Positions 15,742 through 28,387 of a stretch of 64,000 nt of DNA are shown one piece after another. The number at the start of each line of letters is the position of its first letter. Position 1 is the first letter of the stretch. The DNA is from Nymphaea colorata (lineage: Eukaryota; Streptophyta; Magnoliopsida; Nymphaeales; Nymphaeaceae), in the NCBI RefSeq assembly GCF_008831285.2, contig NC_045138.2:39175115-39239114 (forward strand). Direction: 5' to 3'. The position numbers and the translations under genes are program-made. Under the pieces are notes generated by a model, which searched no databases, was not told where the DNA came from, and worked only from the letters and a program-made list of their open reading frames with translations.

Positions 15742-15784
15742 AACGGCAACTGTGGGCTCCAAACGGCCATCCCTCTTGCCCGTT
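15742..15784. promoter_or_regulatory. cluster of three MSA-core sites (AACGG) upstream of CDKB1
   Basis: AACGG occurs at 15742-15746 and 15762-15766 on the plus strand and as CCGTT at 15780-15784, spaced 20 and 18 bases apart, 168-210 bases upstream of the CDKB1 ATG. The middle one, within CCAAACGGCCA, differs at one position from the M-phase-specific activator consensus YCYAACGGYYA bound by three-repeat MYB (MYB3R) proteins. This fits G2/M expression of a mitotic kinase. Seen: the motifs and spacing; inferred: that MYB3R factors bind them. Confidence 0.5.
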
Positions 15785-15949
15785 GCATCTCCGGCACCGG
15801 GGTTCAAGCGGCTCGGTACGTGGGCCCACTTCATTGGACCGGTGGTTGCGGGTCGGGATACGTCCGAACCAAGGAAATGATCCAAGCAACTTAGTTATGT
15901 CTTGGTTGACAAGCCTGACATTAGACATTATTTAGGGTGAATGAGAGAT

Positions 15950-18900
15950 TCATTTCACCGTCCGAAATTATGAAGCATGAAGGCTCATCAGTTTTGAGAT
16001 GTATTGGTGTCAATGACACTTCAACTTAAATGTCGCACACTGTTAACACTTTAAAATTTTCCACATCGAAAGTAGAGTGATATCAAAATTTTACAAAAGA
16101 ATTGTGAAAAATTACAATTTCAAAACTAATTTCGAATATAAAGAGCAACTTAGATTCAATTTAACTCGCGACACAAATCTCAATAAAGAATTACAAGTCT
16201 AAACTATTTTGTCATTTGACAATCAAATTCAATTGCAAATGTCATTTGACATCCAAATCCAATTGCAAATGTCATTTGACATCCAAATCCAATTGCAAAA
16301 GTCATTTGAAATCCAAATCCAATTACAAAATTCAAATTTTAACTCAAATCCAAGAATTGGATCTAATTCGGTCTACAATACTATGTGGGAGCCACGTGTG
16401 GGCCCCACCTAGCCCGTGTGGTCAAGAGCCCTCAGGGGTCACGCCCCCATTAAAAAAAATATGTATTAAAGGAAGAAAAGTCATTTTCAAGGAAAAATGA
16501 ATGAGATACCTAGGAAAAGAAAGACATTTATGTCTCTCTCTCTTCTTTAACTAGGTCCTTTTTAAAAAGGAGTCATTTTTCAAAAAACAATAACTAGGCT
16601 GGTCAAACTCATCTAACTTACTTAATCCAAGTAGGTTTGACCCGGGTGCACCCAAATGTGGTGCCAATTCCAACTAGGTTCGATCAACTTGGGCTCAGCA
16701 CAATCAAAAGGGTAGGTCTATTCCGCGACCCAATCAGTGGATAAAAATAGACTTTGACAAAATCAAACCCACTTTGACTAGACTCTGTCGAAGTATAATT
16801 CAGCTCAATTAAGAGCTTTCTTAGTTCAAATTTATCAAATTACCTCAAACAAAGTAAAACTACTCACAAATGAGCTTTGACTTTGGTCAATTGGTCGAAA
16901 TTGACCAATCTGGATAATTTTGCCCTTCTATGGTCAACTTGAGATTACAAAGCCTAAATTGATTTATGAAAGATACATATACATTTGGATTTGTCAAATA
17001 TATAAATCAAAGACCAAATCAAAATTCAATATTTCAAACCAAAGTTTGATTCAGTTGAAATCCATCTTTAATCAAGTTATGGACGAAAATACCCATTTCG
17101 AACTAAATTTGATAGAATTTTTAAATTTTATTCAAATTTAAATTGAATTATCATAATTCAATGGCATTTGGAGGTTAGTAACTAGGTTTTAACTTAACAA
17201 GCTCGATTTCAAACAAAGAAAAAACAAATAGCACAAAATAAAGAAAAATCCTATGCAAGGGCATTTTTGTTCAAATTTTTGGTCTAGCCCACCTAACTCG
17301 TGTAAATGAGCTAAGAATGGTCAATTAGAGCCTTTAAACCCCTATTTAACTCATTTTACAAGTTCTCATGGTCTTATGTGAGTTCTCAAGGTGAGTTAAA
17401 GAGGTGGTTGAACCCACCACCTCCTCTATATAAGCCTCATCTTGGCCACCAAGGGGGAGGACGAAATTTTCGAGCACTTCACCAAGTTGTAGCAGCCAAG
17501 GAGCTAGGAGGGAGAAACCAAGGAAGAGAGCAGATTCGTCCAAGCATTCTTTTCCTTTCTCTCTCATTTTCTTCTTCTTTCCCTCTATCGAGTTTGCTAA
17601 GTTAAATGAACCCTTACTTAGGATTTTCGTGGAGTGAAGCTTTTTTCTTTTCCACTCTAAATTCCAGCAAGCTATTCTTTTTTTAGCTTTGCTAAGTTCG
17701 AATCCAAGCTTGGATTCTTGCTTATGGTTGCTCGTTTTAGAAAACAAGTGAAAGCGAAGATCAAGTATCAAAACCGACTGCAGTAGGTGTTTTTAATCAA
17801 TTTCTCATCTATTTTGGCTTATTGTTGGTTCATTTTAATTATTGCTATTCGGGGGAGAGGTTTATTTTCATTTATTTTATAGCTGGGAATAATGTTCAGC
17901 TAGAGAGAACCTACGATCAAATGTACATGTTAATGCATAATGCATTCATACGTCAGTTTTTCTAAAAGACTAACCCATGTATCAAATTTGGCCACACCCT
18001 TTTCAAAGCAACAAGTTTAAAACTATTTTAAACTCCTCACCATGAGAGAATCCCAAGGTGAGAGATTGATTTTGCTGTAACATATGTGATGAAAACGCCT
18101 ATTAGGGATAAATATATTCTTATAAACGTGGTCCACTCTTGCATGACAACATTATGGATGAATTAGCTTGAGTATTGTTGTTTTGCTTCTCAGTTGAAGT
18201 TGTTCGAATTCATGTCTTTCAATTTAATTGATCAAGGGCGGTAGAGGAGATTAGAATCAAGTTTTCAATCTTTCTACGGAAAAGAATGCAGCCATGAATC
18301 ATCATGATTCATGAGTCATGCGGTCCCTTGATTAAATTCCATTTTGAAGAGTAAGATATATATATATATACACACACACACGTGCAATCTCTTCTTAAAA
18401 ATCATTTTTCTCTTTTAAAATCAGGTTGAAACACGTTTCCAAACTGGTTTTTAAGAAGGACGATCATTTTGTTGATTTTCATAGTGCAAGACTATGAAAT
18501 CATTTTCATTTCACTTTTATTTAATTTCAACAATCCATACTTAAAATGTATGCAAGTTGCTGGAATTAGACCAAGCTTTGTGGGAATTAGTTTAAGAATG
18601 TCAAATTTTATGTATTTGTGATGCCAATTTTCAGCCATAAAGTGGTTATATTTTGATGGACAATAAAAATGTTCTATTTCTACCTAATCGGCTCTATAAA
18701 ATTCTTTTAGAAATTTCTGATTTCCTCCACCAATTTTCAGACTTACAAGTGATTGATTGAATATCAAAAATAATATAAAATCACATTTCAAAAACCATAG
18801 TCTTTGTATCCCTTAAAGAACAAGATCAAAAGTGTTTTCATTATCCAAGAAATGAATGGATCTTCTAGGACAAAAATATGAAATTTTGTTTGATTTTGGG

Positions 18901-20060
18901 GAGAAAAGAAGGTTCTTAGAACTCCATGATATGAATGAGAACATGTGGCACATGATTTTTGTCAACTTGATGTTTAGTTCATATAGAGTAAAACTGAATT
19001 TCATCATTTCTCACAGAGTCGAACATTCTTAGAATCAATATTTTAATTTTTATCCATTTAAATCAGAATAAAATCTGATTTTATGACAATTTTGAAGAAA
19101 AATGATGATATCCACATTTTCTCCATATTTTAAAGTTTGATTTCATCCTCATTTACCTAATTCTTAATTGTTTTGAGTTTCTCATCCATTACCCAAGCTT
19201 ATGGACTACATCTGTAATTCATGTGCTTAATAATATAATAAACACATTTAGAGAAAGTCCTATATTTAATAAAAATCAATCATCATGCATAGATTGTATG
19301 ACGTGTGATTGCAATGAATGAATCTTGAGAGATTATGAGAGAGAGAAGAATGAATGGTTTATATAGTTTCTCTTCTCATCTCATGCATTCACTTTCACTT
19401 AAAATCAATAGCACCACGTGCACATTCTCAAGAAGTTAAGTGATTCAACTTTGAGTTGCAAAAAGTGACTAAGTCATATTGCAACAAGAATTTGTAAACT
19501 ACACTTAATTTCAAAAGAAAACACAGGCAATGCATTCACAATCTCGACCAAAATATATTTAGAAAACAATACGTTTTCTAAGAATTTGGAACCTATGTTC
19601 TATCAAAAGAAGAACTCAAAATCAATTTTGTTTGCTAAGGAAACTTTGCTTTTTTTCCCAAAAGTTGATCATCATTTCAACTCATCATATTGAGTTCACA
19701 ACAAAGAACTCAATCTCAAATCTTCAAAATCCTCAAGAATTACGGATTTCAAATCAAATGACACCAAAACAAAAGTTTTTAAATTAACTTAAAACTCTCC
19801 AATCTTCAAATTCATTTTCAAAACAAGTTCAAATCACTTATTCAAAATGAATTTTGGTTCTTGAATCCAAAATCTTAATGCACAAGCATATAGGATTTGC
19901 ATCAATAACTCGTACATGATCCAAGTAATCCTTAGTCCTTGGTCTAATTACCCCTGTTAAAGGCGACAGGAACGGTTGGACCTCATACTGACGGGCAGAT
20001 CCTTTTCTCTTGAAATTTTTTCTTCAAAGCCTCAATTTTAAAATATTGATTCGCATTTCG
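15950..20060 (+). mobile_element. possible LTR-retrotransposon remnant (large LTR or internally deleted element)
   Basis: About 4 kb of AT-rich DNA without a host gene. A TATATAAG box at 17427-17434 is followed by a G/A-rich leader, like the promoter inside a plant LTR. The stretch near 19950-20010 (GGCGACAGGAACGG and ACTGACGGGCAGATCC) looks like text near the end of some Ty3/gypsy LTRs. I found no polyprotein, primer-binding site or matching second repeat, so both ends and the class are uncertain. Confidence 0.3.
16211..16330. repeat. 30-bp tandem repeat, four copies
   Basis: Units start at 16211, 16241, 16271 and 16301, each beginning GTCATTTGA and containing ATCCAAATCCAATT or a close variant. 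The copies diverge slightly towards both ends. The array happens to be open in frame but shows no sign of being coding. Confidence 0.9.
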
Positions 20061-20343
20061 ACCCCATTTGAGAAAGGGATGGGGTGCGAACACACCCTAC
20101 CACCTTAAGACAAAGAATTATAACATCACAAGAATCAAACTAAAGACTTGTCTTTTACACAGACCCCGACCTATCAAGGATATAAAGACACCCATTTGCA
20201 GCAATATAAGCGAACCATCTGCATCCTCGACTAGCACACTTGTTCCAAATGTGGATTTAACAATCTTCCATCAGGTGAATAAGCCTAGTAGCTTCCCACA
20301 AATCTCTCACCCGCACGGCCTTCACTGGCTTTACACTCGAACT

Positions 20344-20907
20344 TTAGAATATCTGGACCAAAACTAATTGAGGTTTGGACAAATGCAGACGCGAGAGTAA
20401 CTCGTCGAAGGCAGAGTCTTGAATAACATCGGTATCCAAGAATTGTTTGATGGACATGTTCGTGGTCTCATCAAACCTATACCATTCCTTCTCCCTTAGC
20501 ATATTTGCTTTCCTTCCGTTTGTTGCCAAGAAACTTTTCCCTTGACCCGACTCCAAGCTATTATACAATTCTTGGTATGACTGCACTATAGAGTTCGACA
20601 CAGCTGGTTGGACTCGCAACTGATTGATGGCAGGTTGTTAGTGAGATTGTTTCATACCATTGCTACCGATTTGATAATCACTCGTTCTTTTCCAACATTG
20701 ATTGAGACATTTGCTTCTTCCTTTTCTTTTCCTTCCATGCCTACCACTGCCATTCTGGGAGAACACAGTTAAGTGCATGAGTTTTCTAAGGACTCTTTTT
20801 GAGAGTTTGAAACCAGACTTTGGAGGACTTAATGTAGCCAGCAATCCACGCTGAAATTTATCTTCTTGTCTGAACTTTATCTTTTTGTAAAGGGAAAAAG
20901 GACCCAT
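20344..20907 (-). pseudogene. unidentified reading frame broken by one stop
   Basis: On the minus strand one frame runs from an ATG at 20907 to a stop at 20344 with a single in-frame TAA near 20636. Without it the product would be about 187 aa. The first half is basic (G-R-H-G-R-K-R-K-G-R-S-K); the second half is mixed and contains E-K-E-W-Y-R-F-D-E-T and F-D-E-L-L-S-R-L-H-L. I recognise no family. The single interruption over a long frame suggests a recently broken coding sequence, an exon of an unannotated gene, or a retroelement piece. Confidence 0.35.
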
Positions 20908-23900
20908 GGGATTGTGTAGGAACTGGCAGACAATCAGTCTCCTTTTTTATTTCCTAAAGGTCAACTCTCTGTACTATAAACGAGGGGTCACTGACGTGCA
21001 AATTCACATCTTGAGACACCGATGAAGGCCTTGTACTATGAGGGATGAGGAGTTAGGTGGGAGTTTCGGCTTTTGTCATATGGTGGGTCAAACTCTATTC
21101 ACACGAAAAAAGAGGAAAAGTGTATGGGATTTTATCTAAGTTCGATTTATGACCTACACTCCATTTAGAATTACATGGACAAGGAATCACATTGCCGCTT
21201 GCAAGGGGAAACGAAAATGGGGATCTGTGGAATCTGATATTGTTGAGGACGGAGCGTCACCCTAGTCAAATATAAGACTGTAAAAGTGCATAAGCTGTAT
21301 TAAGTGTAAAAATTTACTGAGGGACTAAAAGGTCGGGGGTATAATCTATAATTGTATATAAGCAGTATTTGGGTTCACTATGAATTGGATTAATATGCTT
21401 GGACCAGCAGCAAAACCATCCTGGACGGGTAGGTCTGCATTAAACTGGCACAAAAATTAGGATAAATTCATGAAACACTGAATTTTAGTGCTTATAAGTT
21501 TGCACCAAAGATAGCTCGCACTCAAAGGATTTGAAGTTTAAATCTTGTGGTCACTTCACATTTCAGCTACAAAAAGTGCAAAAGCAACTCCTATATTAAA
21601 AATGTACCCTAAATCCACCAAGCCCCCAACCAAACCAAACCTTTAGAGGGCGATATCCACAAACATGAAATTTCAAAGTTAAAATGTTCAATTTTTAAGA
21701 AATTAGAATCGTCAAACAAATCTAGAATTTGGAAATTAAAAACCTGGAATTTGATTCCATTTCAGTTTGAAGAGGAATTCCAAATTATCAAACACTTCCT
21801 TATTGACGTAAGAGTAGAAGTGTGATTGTTCCTTTGTGGAAATGCTCCCTAAGAGCTCTGGTTTAGGTGGCACAACCCCAATTACCTAACCATAACCTTA
21901 ATGTGATTTTTTGGCAGAGATAGAGAAGGAACACACTCTTAATTCCTTTAGTGTAGGCTTCCTCATTTTCTTGACACTTCATTCTCTCCAAGACAGAAAA
22001 AAAAAATCATGGGTCTTGGCTCCTATAAATGTTTTTCTTGTGGTTCAAACCAAAATAATACGTACCTCCTCTGGTATATATGCATTAATCTTGTATGATT
22101 CATATTAAATGTAGTTAAATTTAATGTCTCCCAGTCCACATTGTTGTTTCTACGGGTGCTTCGTCAAAATCCATTCTATCAGTCAAATATCTCGAGTTGT
22201 TAATTCGGAAGAAAAAAGATATTTGAAAATGTTATTTTCTGAAAAATATAGTAACTTACTAAAAACATTTGTTTCAACTTATTTACATGAATTGAATCGT
22301 TCTGCCTTTGAATCAGAATTCAGGCAAATCCTGATGCCATTGGTTTCAATCATTTGTAGATTAAATCGGTGACCCATTGTAGTACGCAATAAGATCATTC
22401 ATTGGAGATTAAGTTAGTGGTTCGGACTACATTAGAGTTCATTTAGGTGGTGTTTGGTAGTATCGGATCTTAGATCAGAGACCGAATCAAAAGGTGTTTT
22501 TTGGAAGATCCTCAATTCTTAGGAATCCTATGTTGCATATAAAAGAAAGTGAATTTAAGGTTGATGAGGGGAAATGGGGTTCACTTTAAATATGTGGATT
22601 TGATATCATAATGATTTCATATCACCGAAGACCTCATATTCGTTTGAGATTAAGAACTATGAATTTAAGGTCGAATGGGGGGAAGGTCTGACCTTAAATT
22701 CATGGATTATTTTACCGCATCTGAAACAAGCACAACTTAAGGTAGTCTAGTGATGGTCTCCACTTATGGTAGGAGATCAACCATTTGAGGTATTTACCTT
22801 GTGGTTTGAATGTAAAGTTGACTCATCTTACTAAGTGCAGGCCCTTGTTGGTGACAGACTTAAAAAAATGGGCCCTTATGCATGACAAGCTGTGTTGAAG
22901 ATTGGACAAATCCTCGATATTGAGTATTATAACTGTGCATATTAATGGAAAGATGTAGAAAAGTAAATATGATGTGACAATTTTCTAACTCAGGAAGATT
23001 TCCATCTTGTCACTAATCTATATGTACTTCTGAGTTGGTACGATTTGAACGTGAACTGATGGGAGACTGTCTTGTCCTATCGCATGTCTCATGAGATCTC
23101 TTATCATCTCTTGGCAGGGCTGCAAGTTTAGCTACCAAAAAACAGTTCTATTCAACACATTGGTTAATAGTGTTGAAATGCCTTCTCTCAGTTTGTAGAA
23201 GGATGAAAGAGATTTTAATCAAATTCCTTTGGGATACTGATTTGAACTGTACAGCTCATCCTGTTGCTTGGAACGTTTTGTTCTTTAAGATCCTGTAAGC
23301 ATACATGGTTTCCCCATATTTGTTGCAAGAATTTTCGGGTTCCGAAGACGCATGAATTTGCATCTTCTTTGTGCATTGCAGAATAAATGGTCCAACGATC
23401 GTCAAATGACGTCAATGTGAATCTTCAAATTCAATTCCGAAGGGTTTTTTTTTTAATCTCTAGAAAAAAGCTAACGTATTGTACTGCTTGCGTACGCGAA
23501 GGTTCCTCATGCATGCTGTGCCAACATGCAAGTGAAAGTGAAGCAACCATTATTCTGTCTGTCTATTGTTACAAAAATTCAAATTATTAGAAAACCTAAA
23601 AATAATAAAAAAATTAAAATATTTAATATTTAAAATGACAAAAAATAAATAATGAGTGACAGGTGACACCCATGTGATGGCTAATAAATCAAATTTGATT
23701 GGCAAGTCGCGATATGGACGTGGTAAGGGCTTGTAGGCAGATCTCTGGAGCGCCAATTCTTTGTGTTGAAAAAGGAGGGTTGTTGCTACACAAGTTGAAG
23801 CGTGTTTGGGGCGATATATTGAGGTATGTAAAGTATTTTAGATACCCTAAAGTTGGGTTTGGTTCCCTATAGATCTCAGATCCAAAAGAATCTTAAATCC

Positions 23901-25090
23901 ATGATAGCTGAAGTCCACCATTGTATCAAACTATGGATTTCAGCATCTACTCCCAACATGGATTTCAAGTCCACATTTTAATGTAAAAAATATGAATTTG
24001 ATATCGACTTTGAGGGGAGGGGGTCGGACTTAAAAACCGCAGATCTCAGTTCCGCAGTAATGAAATGTAACCTAAAAGTACAAGGAGTTGGGTGGGTGCT
24101 ACGGCCTTCATCTAGGGGTGAGACTCTCCCTGTTCACTTATTCAACACCTGTTTAGATCACATTGGCTAAGTGGCCGGATGTCCAAATCTGACCCGGAGA
24201 GTTTAAAAGGCACATTGGGATTACAAAGTGATTCCGTTCATAAATTTGGGCCGTATATGGATTATTCTATCTTACTTCATGTGGATTCGGTGTTGGATTC
24301 TAAGTTGCGGAGAAACCAATTGGAGGGAGATAATTCATAATTGTTTAGTGAATTTGGAGTCCAAATTAGCTTTCAATCCTTTAAAAGACGTTAGCATTCG
24401 TTGGAGCTTGTCACTATAATTGAAGGAAAAAAAGACAATCAAACACATCATGAGAACCTTTTTTTTTTTTCTTCTTAAACTTGGCAAAGGAAGCGTAATA
24501 TGAATTTTAAAAACAACTAATGCCTTCTTGTTGTGGTCTTAATGTTGGGTAAAACTTTTAAAAAATCAAATAGAACATAGGAAAATGTAATTTTGTTATT
24601 AATTTAATATGGATAGATTTTAAATGACAAAAAAAAAACTCAAATGAAATAGAAAACGTGATATGAACTTTTTGTCCTTACTTGCACTTTATTTTAGCAA
24701 ACATTTCTTAGAATAGTGAAGTACAAAGGCCTAAACATACACTCAAAGATGAACGTTTCGGATATTGTTATAGTTTAGTTTTTGAATCCAGACGGTACTT
24801 TTTGGACATTACGATATCTTGGCTTTAGATATTTAATATTGGATTTTTTCTTTCTTGAAGTTGAACTTTTTGATTAAATGGACTTAGAGTTGGATTTGTC
24901 TTGAAGAGAAAGGAAAGACTGGACTCGAATATACATAAAAGATCCAATTCGTTCAGTCCGTGTGCTACCAAAGTTGCATGTATTCCAAATAAAAGCAGGC
25001 TCAGCGTAACCTTTTACCGACAACAGGCAAAATGAATTACTGGATTCCCATTTTGCTGGTAAGCTGCATATACGATACACACAATCGGGG
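20908..25090. other. AT-rich intergenic DNA, no gene supported
   Basis: Only short frames. Two stretches, about 22450-22720 and 23860-24060, share the words GATCTCAGATC or GATCTTAGATC, TGGATTTGATATC-like text and a start like GGTTTGGT. They may be diverged copies of one dispersed element. No terminal repeats were confirmed. Confidence 0.4.
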
Positions 25091-25094
25091 GTGA

Positions 25095-25292
25095 AGCGGT
25101 GAAGGTAGAAATTTTTTATGAGGAAGGCTGAATTAAAGTTTTTAAATTTTAACTGGGACCGAAATATCATTTTTTAAAATTTTTTTTATATAGAACAAGT
25201 GAAATTTTTTAAAATTTATATGTAAATTTTTTTTTAAAAAAAATTGATGTCGAGACAAGTCCCATGTAGGCCCAACCTTGGCTCCGCCCTTC
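25095..25292. repeat. dispersed repeat, copy 1 (GAATTAAAGTTT family)
   Basis: Contains TTTTTTATGAGG, GAATTAAAGTTT, an AT-rich core and a CTCCGCCC end. The same order of words recurs at about 26008-26178, so the two are direct copies of one element. This resembles the common plant non-autonomous elements that end in a GTGGCGGAGCC-like inverted repeat. Class not proven. Confidence 0.5.
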
Positions 25293-25503
25293 CACATAGT
25301 GACTGTTCAGGAATACTAATTAATAGTAGAGCTACATAGGAGCTTTAACGCCTCAAGGGGCATAGCATAACTGTTCAAACTGAAGGAAAGACCAAGTAGT
25401 CGTTCGACCGGTTTCCAAGTTCACCGAGAAACAGAAGCCAGATTTATCTCTATATATACGGCGGCAGCAATGTCCATCTTAAACCCAGACTCGAACCATT
25501 GCA

Positions 25504-25652
25504 AGTGGTGGAGTAGAAAATTTTAAGTGGAAGGAGCACAAACTTAAATTTTCAAATGGGGGAAGCACTAACATGTAAGGAGATAATATTTTACTTGATA
25601 TGATAGGTTAGGAGAGAAACACGTCCCTTGAATAATATGTGGCTCCACCACT
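25504..25652. mobile_element. short element bounded by inverted AGTGGTGGAG
   Basis: The ends are perfect 10-base inverted repeats (AGTGGTGGAG at 25504-25513, CTCCACCACT at 25643-25652), and the 149-bp interior is non-coding and AT-rich. I saw no flanking target duplication, which weakens the call. Confidence 0.4.
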
Positions 25653-26007
25653 GGATATGGGCATGTGAGTCGTTGTCATGGGGGTTTGACATTGGAACAC
25701 TTGTTCATGGACCATATGTTTCAAGAACTTTAAGTTCTTGGTTTAAGAAATATGATATACTTATATCCAGTGTTTGATTGCATGTATTCCCTTAAATATG
25801 GCCATAATATGTTTGGAATCATATGTTCTACGAGCATAATGTTTTTCTTATCAAACAACTTATTGTAGATATTCGACTATCTCGTATTCAATCCTTTGCA
25901 GCAACGTCTCGCCCTCGCCCTTTTGTTGGCTCCACCCTTGCTCGTGTGTTTGAGCATTTCGTCGTTGTTTACGCTTATTAGTACTGCATCTGCAGTACTC
26001 ATGACGA

Positions 26008-26178
26008 GGAGTGGAGCCGAATTTTTTTTATGAGGGGGGTCGAATTAAAGTTTCTAAATTTTGACATAAATCAAAATATCGTTTTTCAAAATTGTTTATA
26101 TAGGACGAGTAAATTTTTTAAAAATTTTACATGTAAATTCTTAATTTTGGGGCCAGGGCCCGCTCCTCCCCTAGTCAT
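26008..26178. repeat. dispersed repeat, copy 2 (GAATTAAAGTTT family)
   Basis: Direct relative of the repeat at 25095-25292. Starts near GAGGAGTGGAGCC and ends near GGGCCCGCTCCTC, an imperfect inverted pair. Non-coding. Confidence 0.5.
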
Positions 26179-28218
26179 TACTAATTACTCTAACATTGAT
26201 GATTAGCTTTCTGATAATCAGTGTTTTACCAAACTTGTAACAGTTTAAATATATAATAGTGAAAGAAGATCCAGTTTAGAGCCGTGATCACCATACAAAA
26301 CCAAGCTACCAGCTAAAGCTCAACTATAACGTTCTCTATAAGCCAAAGGATGGAAGAACAACAGTGACGGTTATCAACTTTAGTGTGCTGCTAATATGTG
26401 GGTAAAAATACTAAAATTGATTGGGCTTTGCCTTTCATTTTCCCCTCTAGATATTAATTAGCATTGAGTTTGTTGTACCTCCACCCGCCAATTATATAAA
26501 TGTTAAAAGAATAAAATGGAAAAAGTAAGGTGCATATTAAAAATATTAAAAATTAAACAACTGAGAGCGCACGGCATCTTTGTATAAGCCAGTATTGAAA
26601 ATACGGAAGACATTTTTTTTTGTTCATAGAAAAGTCTGTGTTTGGTAGAGAAATGCATAATTGAAGTGGTGACTGTGACCTTTCAGACCTGAAAGGCTAC
26701 AATCTCTGGTGGGCACATAACATTTGTTGCCAAAAACTCGTTGAATTCAATACATTAGCAGTCATGTTGCATTGATTATGGAACAACTAAGTATAAGAAT
26801 CAACTAAAGCATGGGAACAACATATTGAAAGCATTGCATAAAATTTTTTGGGTAATGCCCCGTGTGCGAGGAAGGACATGAACTATGAAGGTAAATTGTG
26901 TCGAAAATTTCAAGATATTTTTACAGGTTTATATATTCGTATATCATACATATTTTTACACTCAAGTCAAGAGAACTTGGTATAGAATCTTTTACTGTAG
27001 TTTTTAACATGTTCTTTACTTAAACTTATGTTCTTTTAATTGATGCAGTATAAGAACTCTGTTCAATTGGGCAAATTTCAAGATCAAAAGGTATAACGCC
27101 AAAAACTTGATGGCACAAATCGAGTCTCTTTTTTTTTTTTATATATAAAAAAAAGGAAGTTTATAATGATATTGAGCACGTCTCACACATCAGGTGTTCC
27201 AGGTAAACAAAAGAACATTTAAAAAGTGTGTGCCTGTTAGGTGCGAGGATCTATCCAGTACATACACCGTGTTTGGTATGTTTAAATAGGAGTTGTACAT
27301 GGATTGGCAACCTAAACTGAACCGAGAACTGTATGATTTGTGCTTGATTCTGAATGATCATCAATTCACCAATACGGCTTCAACTTAAAGTAAAAGATTC
27401 ACAGCCGCAAGTATTTACAAGCCTCGTGCAATTGCATTTCCCCCCGTTCCTGAACGTTATTAGGCTCATCCCTTTTGTAGATTTCCTTGAATTTTCCCAT
27501 GTTTTCATGTCCCAAGGCTCTGTTTGGTTGCTGGCAAGTATGAATTTGGAAAAGTTAGCGCCACTAAATCCTGGATTCGGATCAGCCACCACATGAACAT
27601 TACTACTCCAAGGCAGTTCTTGCAAGATTTCTACCAATATTTATAGAGATAAATGTTGCTAAAAGATCTTCATAACATCGATGTCTAATCTCTAGTTGTT
27701 GGTTCGATTCTCATTAATATCAATTGCATCGACTCATCCGTTCTTTGACCTTGGAGGCAAAGAAAAAGAAAAGGGAAGGGAACTTTAGGTTCTCTCTCCT
27801 ACATCGCCCTCATCGCCTAAATAAGCGTTTGAAAAGTGAACCGATGTCTCGATTGCAAGGCTTTTTGGGAAAGTATACGACCGAATGGATAAGCATTGAC
27901 AGCAAAAGCAAGGAAAATGTGATTACCAAAAGGGCCCTGAATGAATCGTTTTAATATAGTTCCCCTTAATCGATATGCATTCAACTTCCACCCTTCATCT
28001 CACTCCTAATATGATCGCCATCTTTACATATGAGCTTATAAATAAAAGTCCCTTGAATGTTGATAAAGTAACTTGAATCAACAATTTTAGTTAAAGCAAT
28101 TTGAATCAAAGCATGTTTTGTTTATATCGAAATAGTAAAAGTTTATATTTTATTTAAAATGATTTTTAAATCAAAATCAACGGGTCTGTTTTTTATTCAT
28201 GATCTTTGTGTTTGGTAT
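26179..28218. other. intergenic, no gene supported
   Basis: AT-rich. A tRNA-like B-box word (GGTTCGATTCTC at about 27702) preceded by a short SINE-like head is the only structure noted. No open frame with a recognisable domain. Confidence 0.4.
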
Positions 28219-28230
28219 ATATATATATAT

Positions 28231-28267
<37 letters not shown>
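28219..28267. repeat. (AT)n-(AG)n microsatellite
   Basis: An AT tract followed by an AG tract, just downstream of the ERF gene's stop codon (in its 3' flank). Confidence 0.9.
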
Positions 28268-28269
<2 letters not shown>

Positions 28270-28387
28270 TGGTCGTCTTAAAAAGGAAAGGCTTTGCACT
28301 TCCCACGTTTGAAGGGACAGAACACAACGATTTTACTATATGTACGGACAAAAGGGGAAAAGATTGACACGATGCTGATCTAACAGA

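Noticed and set aside
27690-27720. tRNA gene suggested by GGTTCGATTCTC
   Set aside because: No acceptor stem or anticodon arm can be drawn around it; at best a SINE B box.
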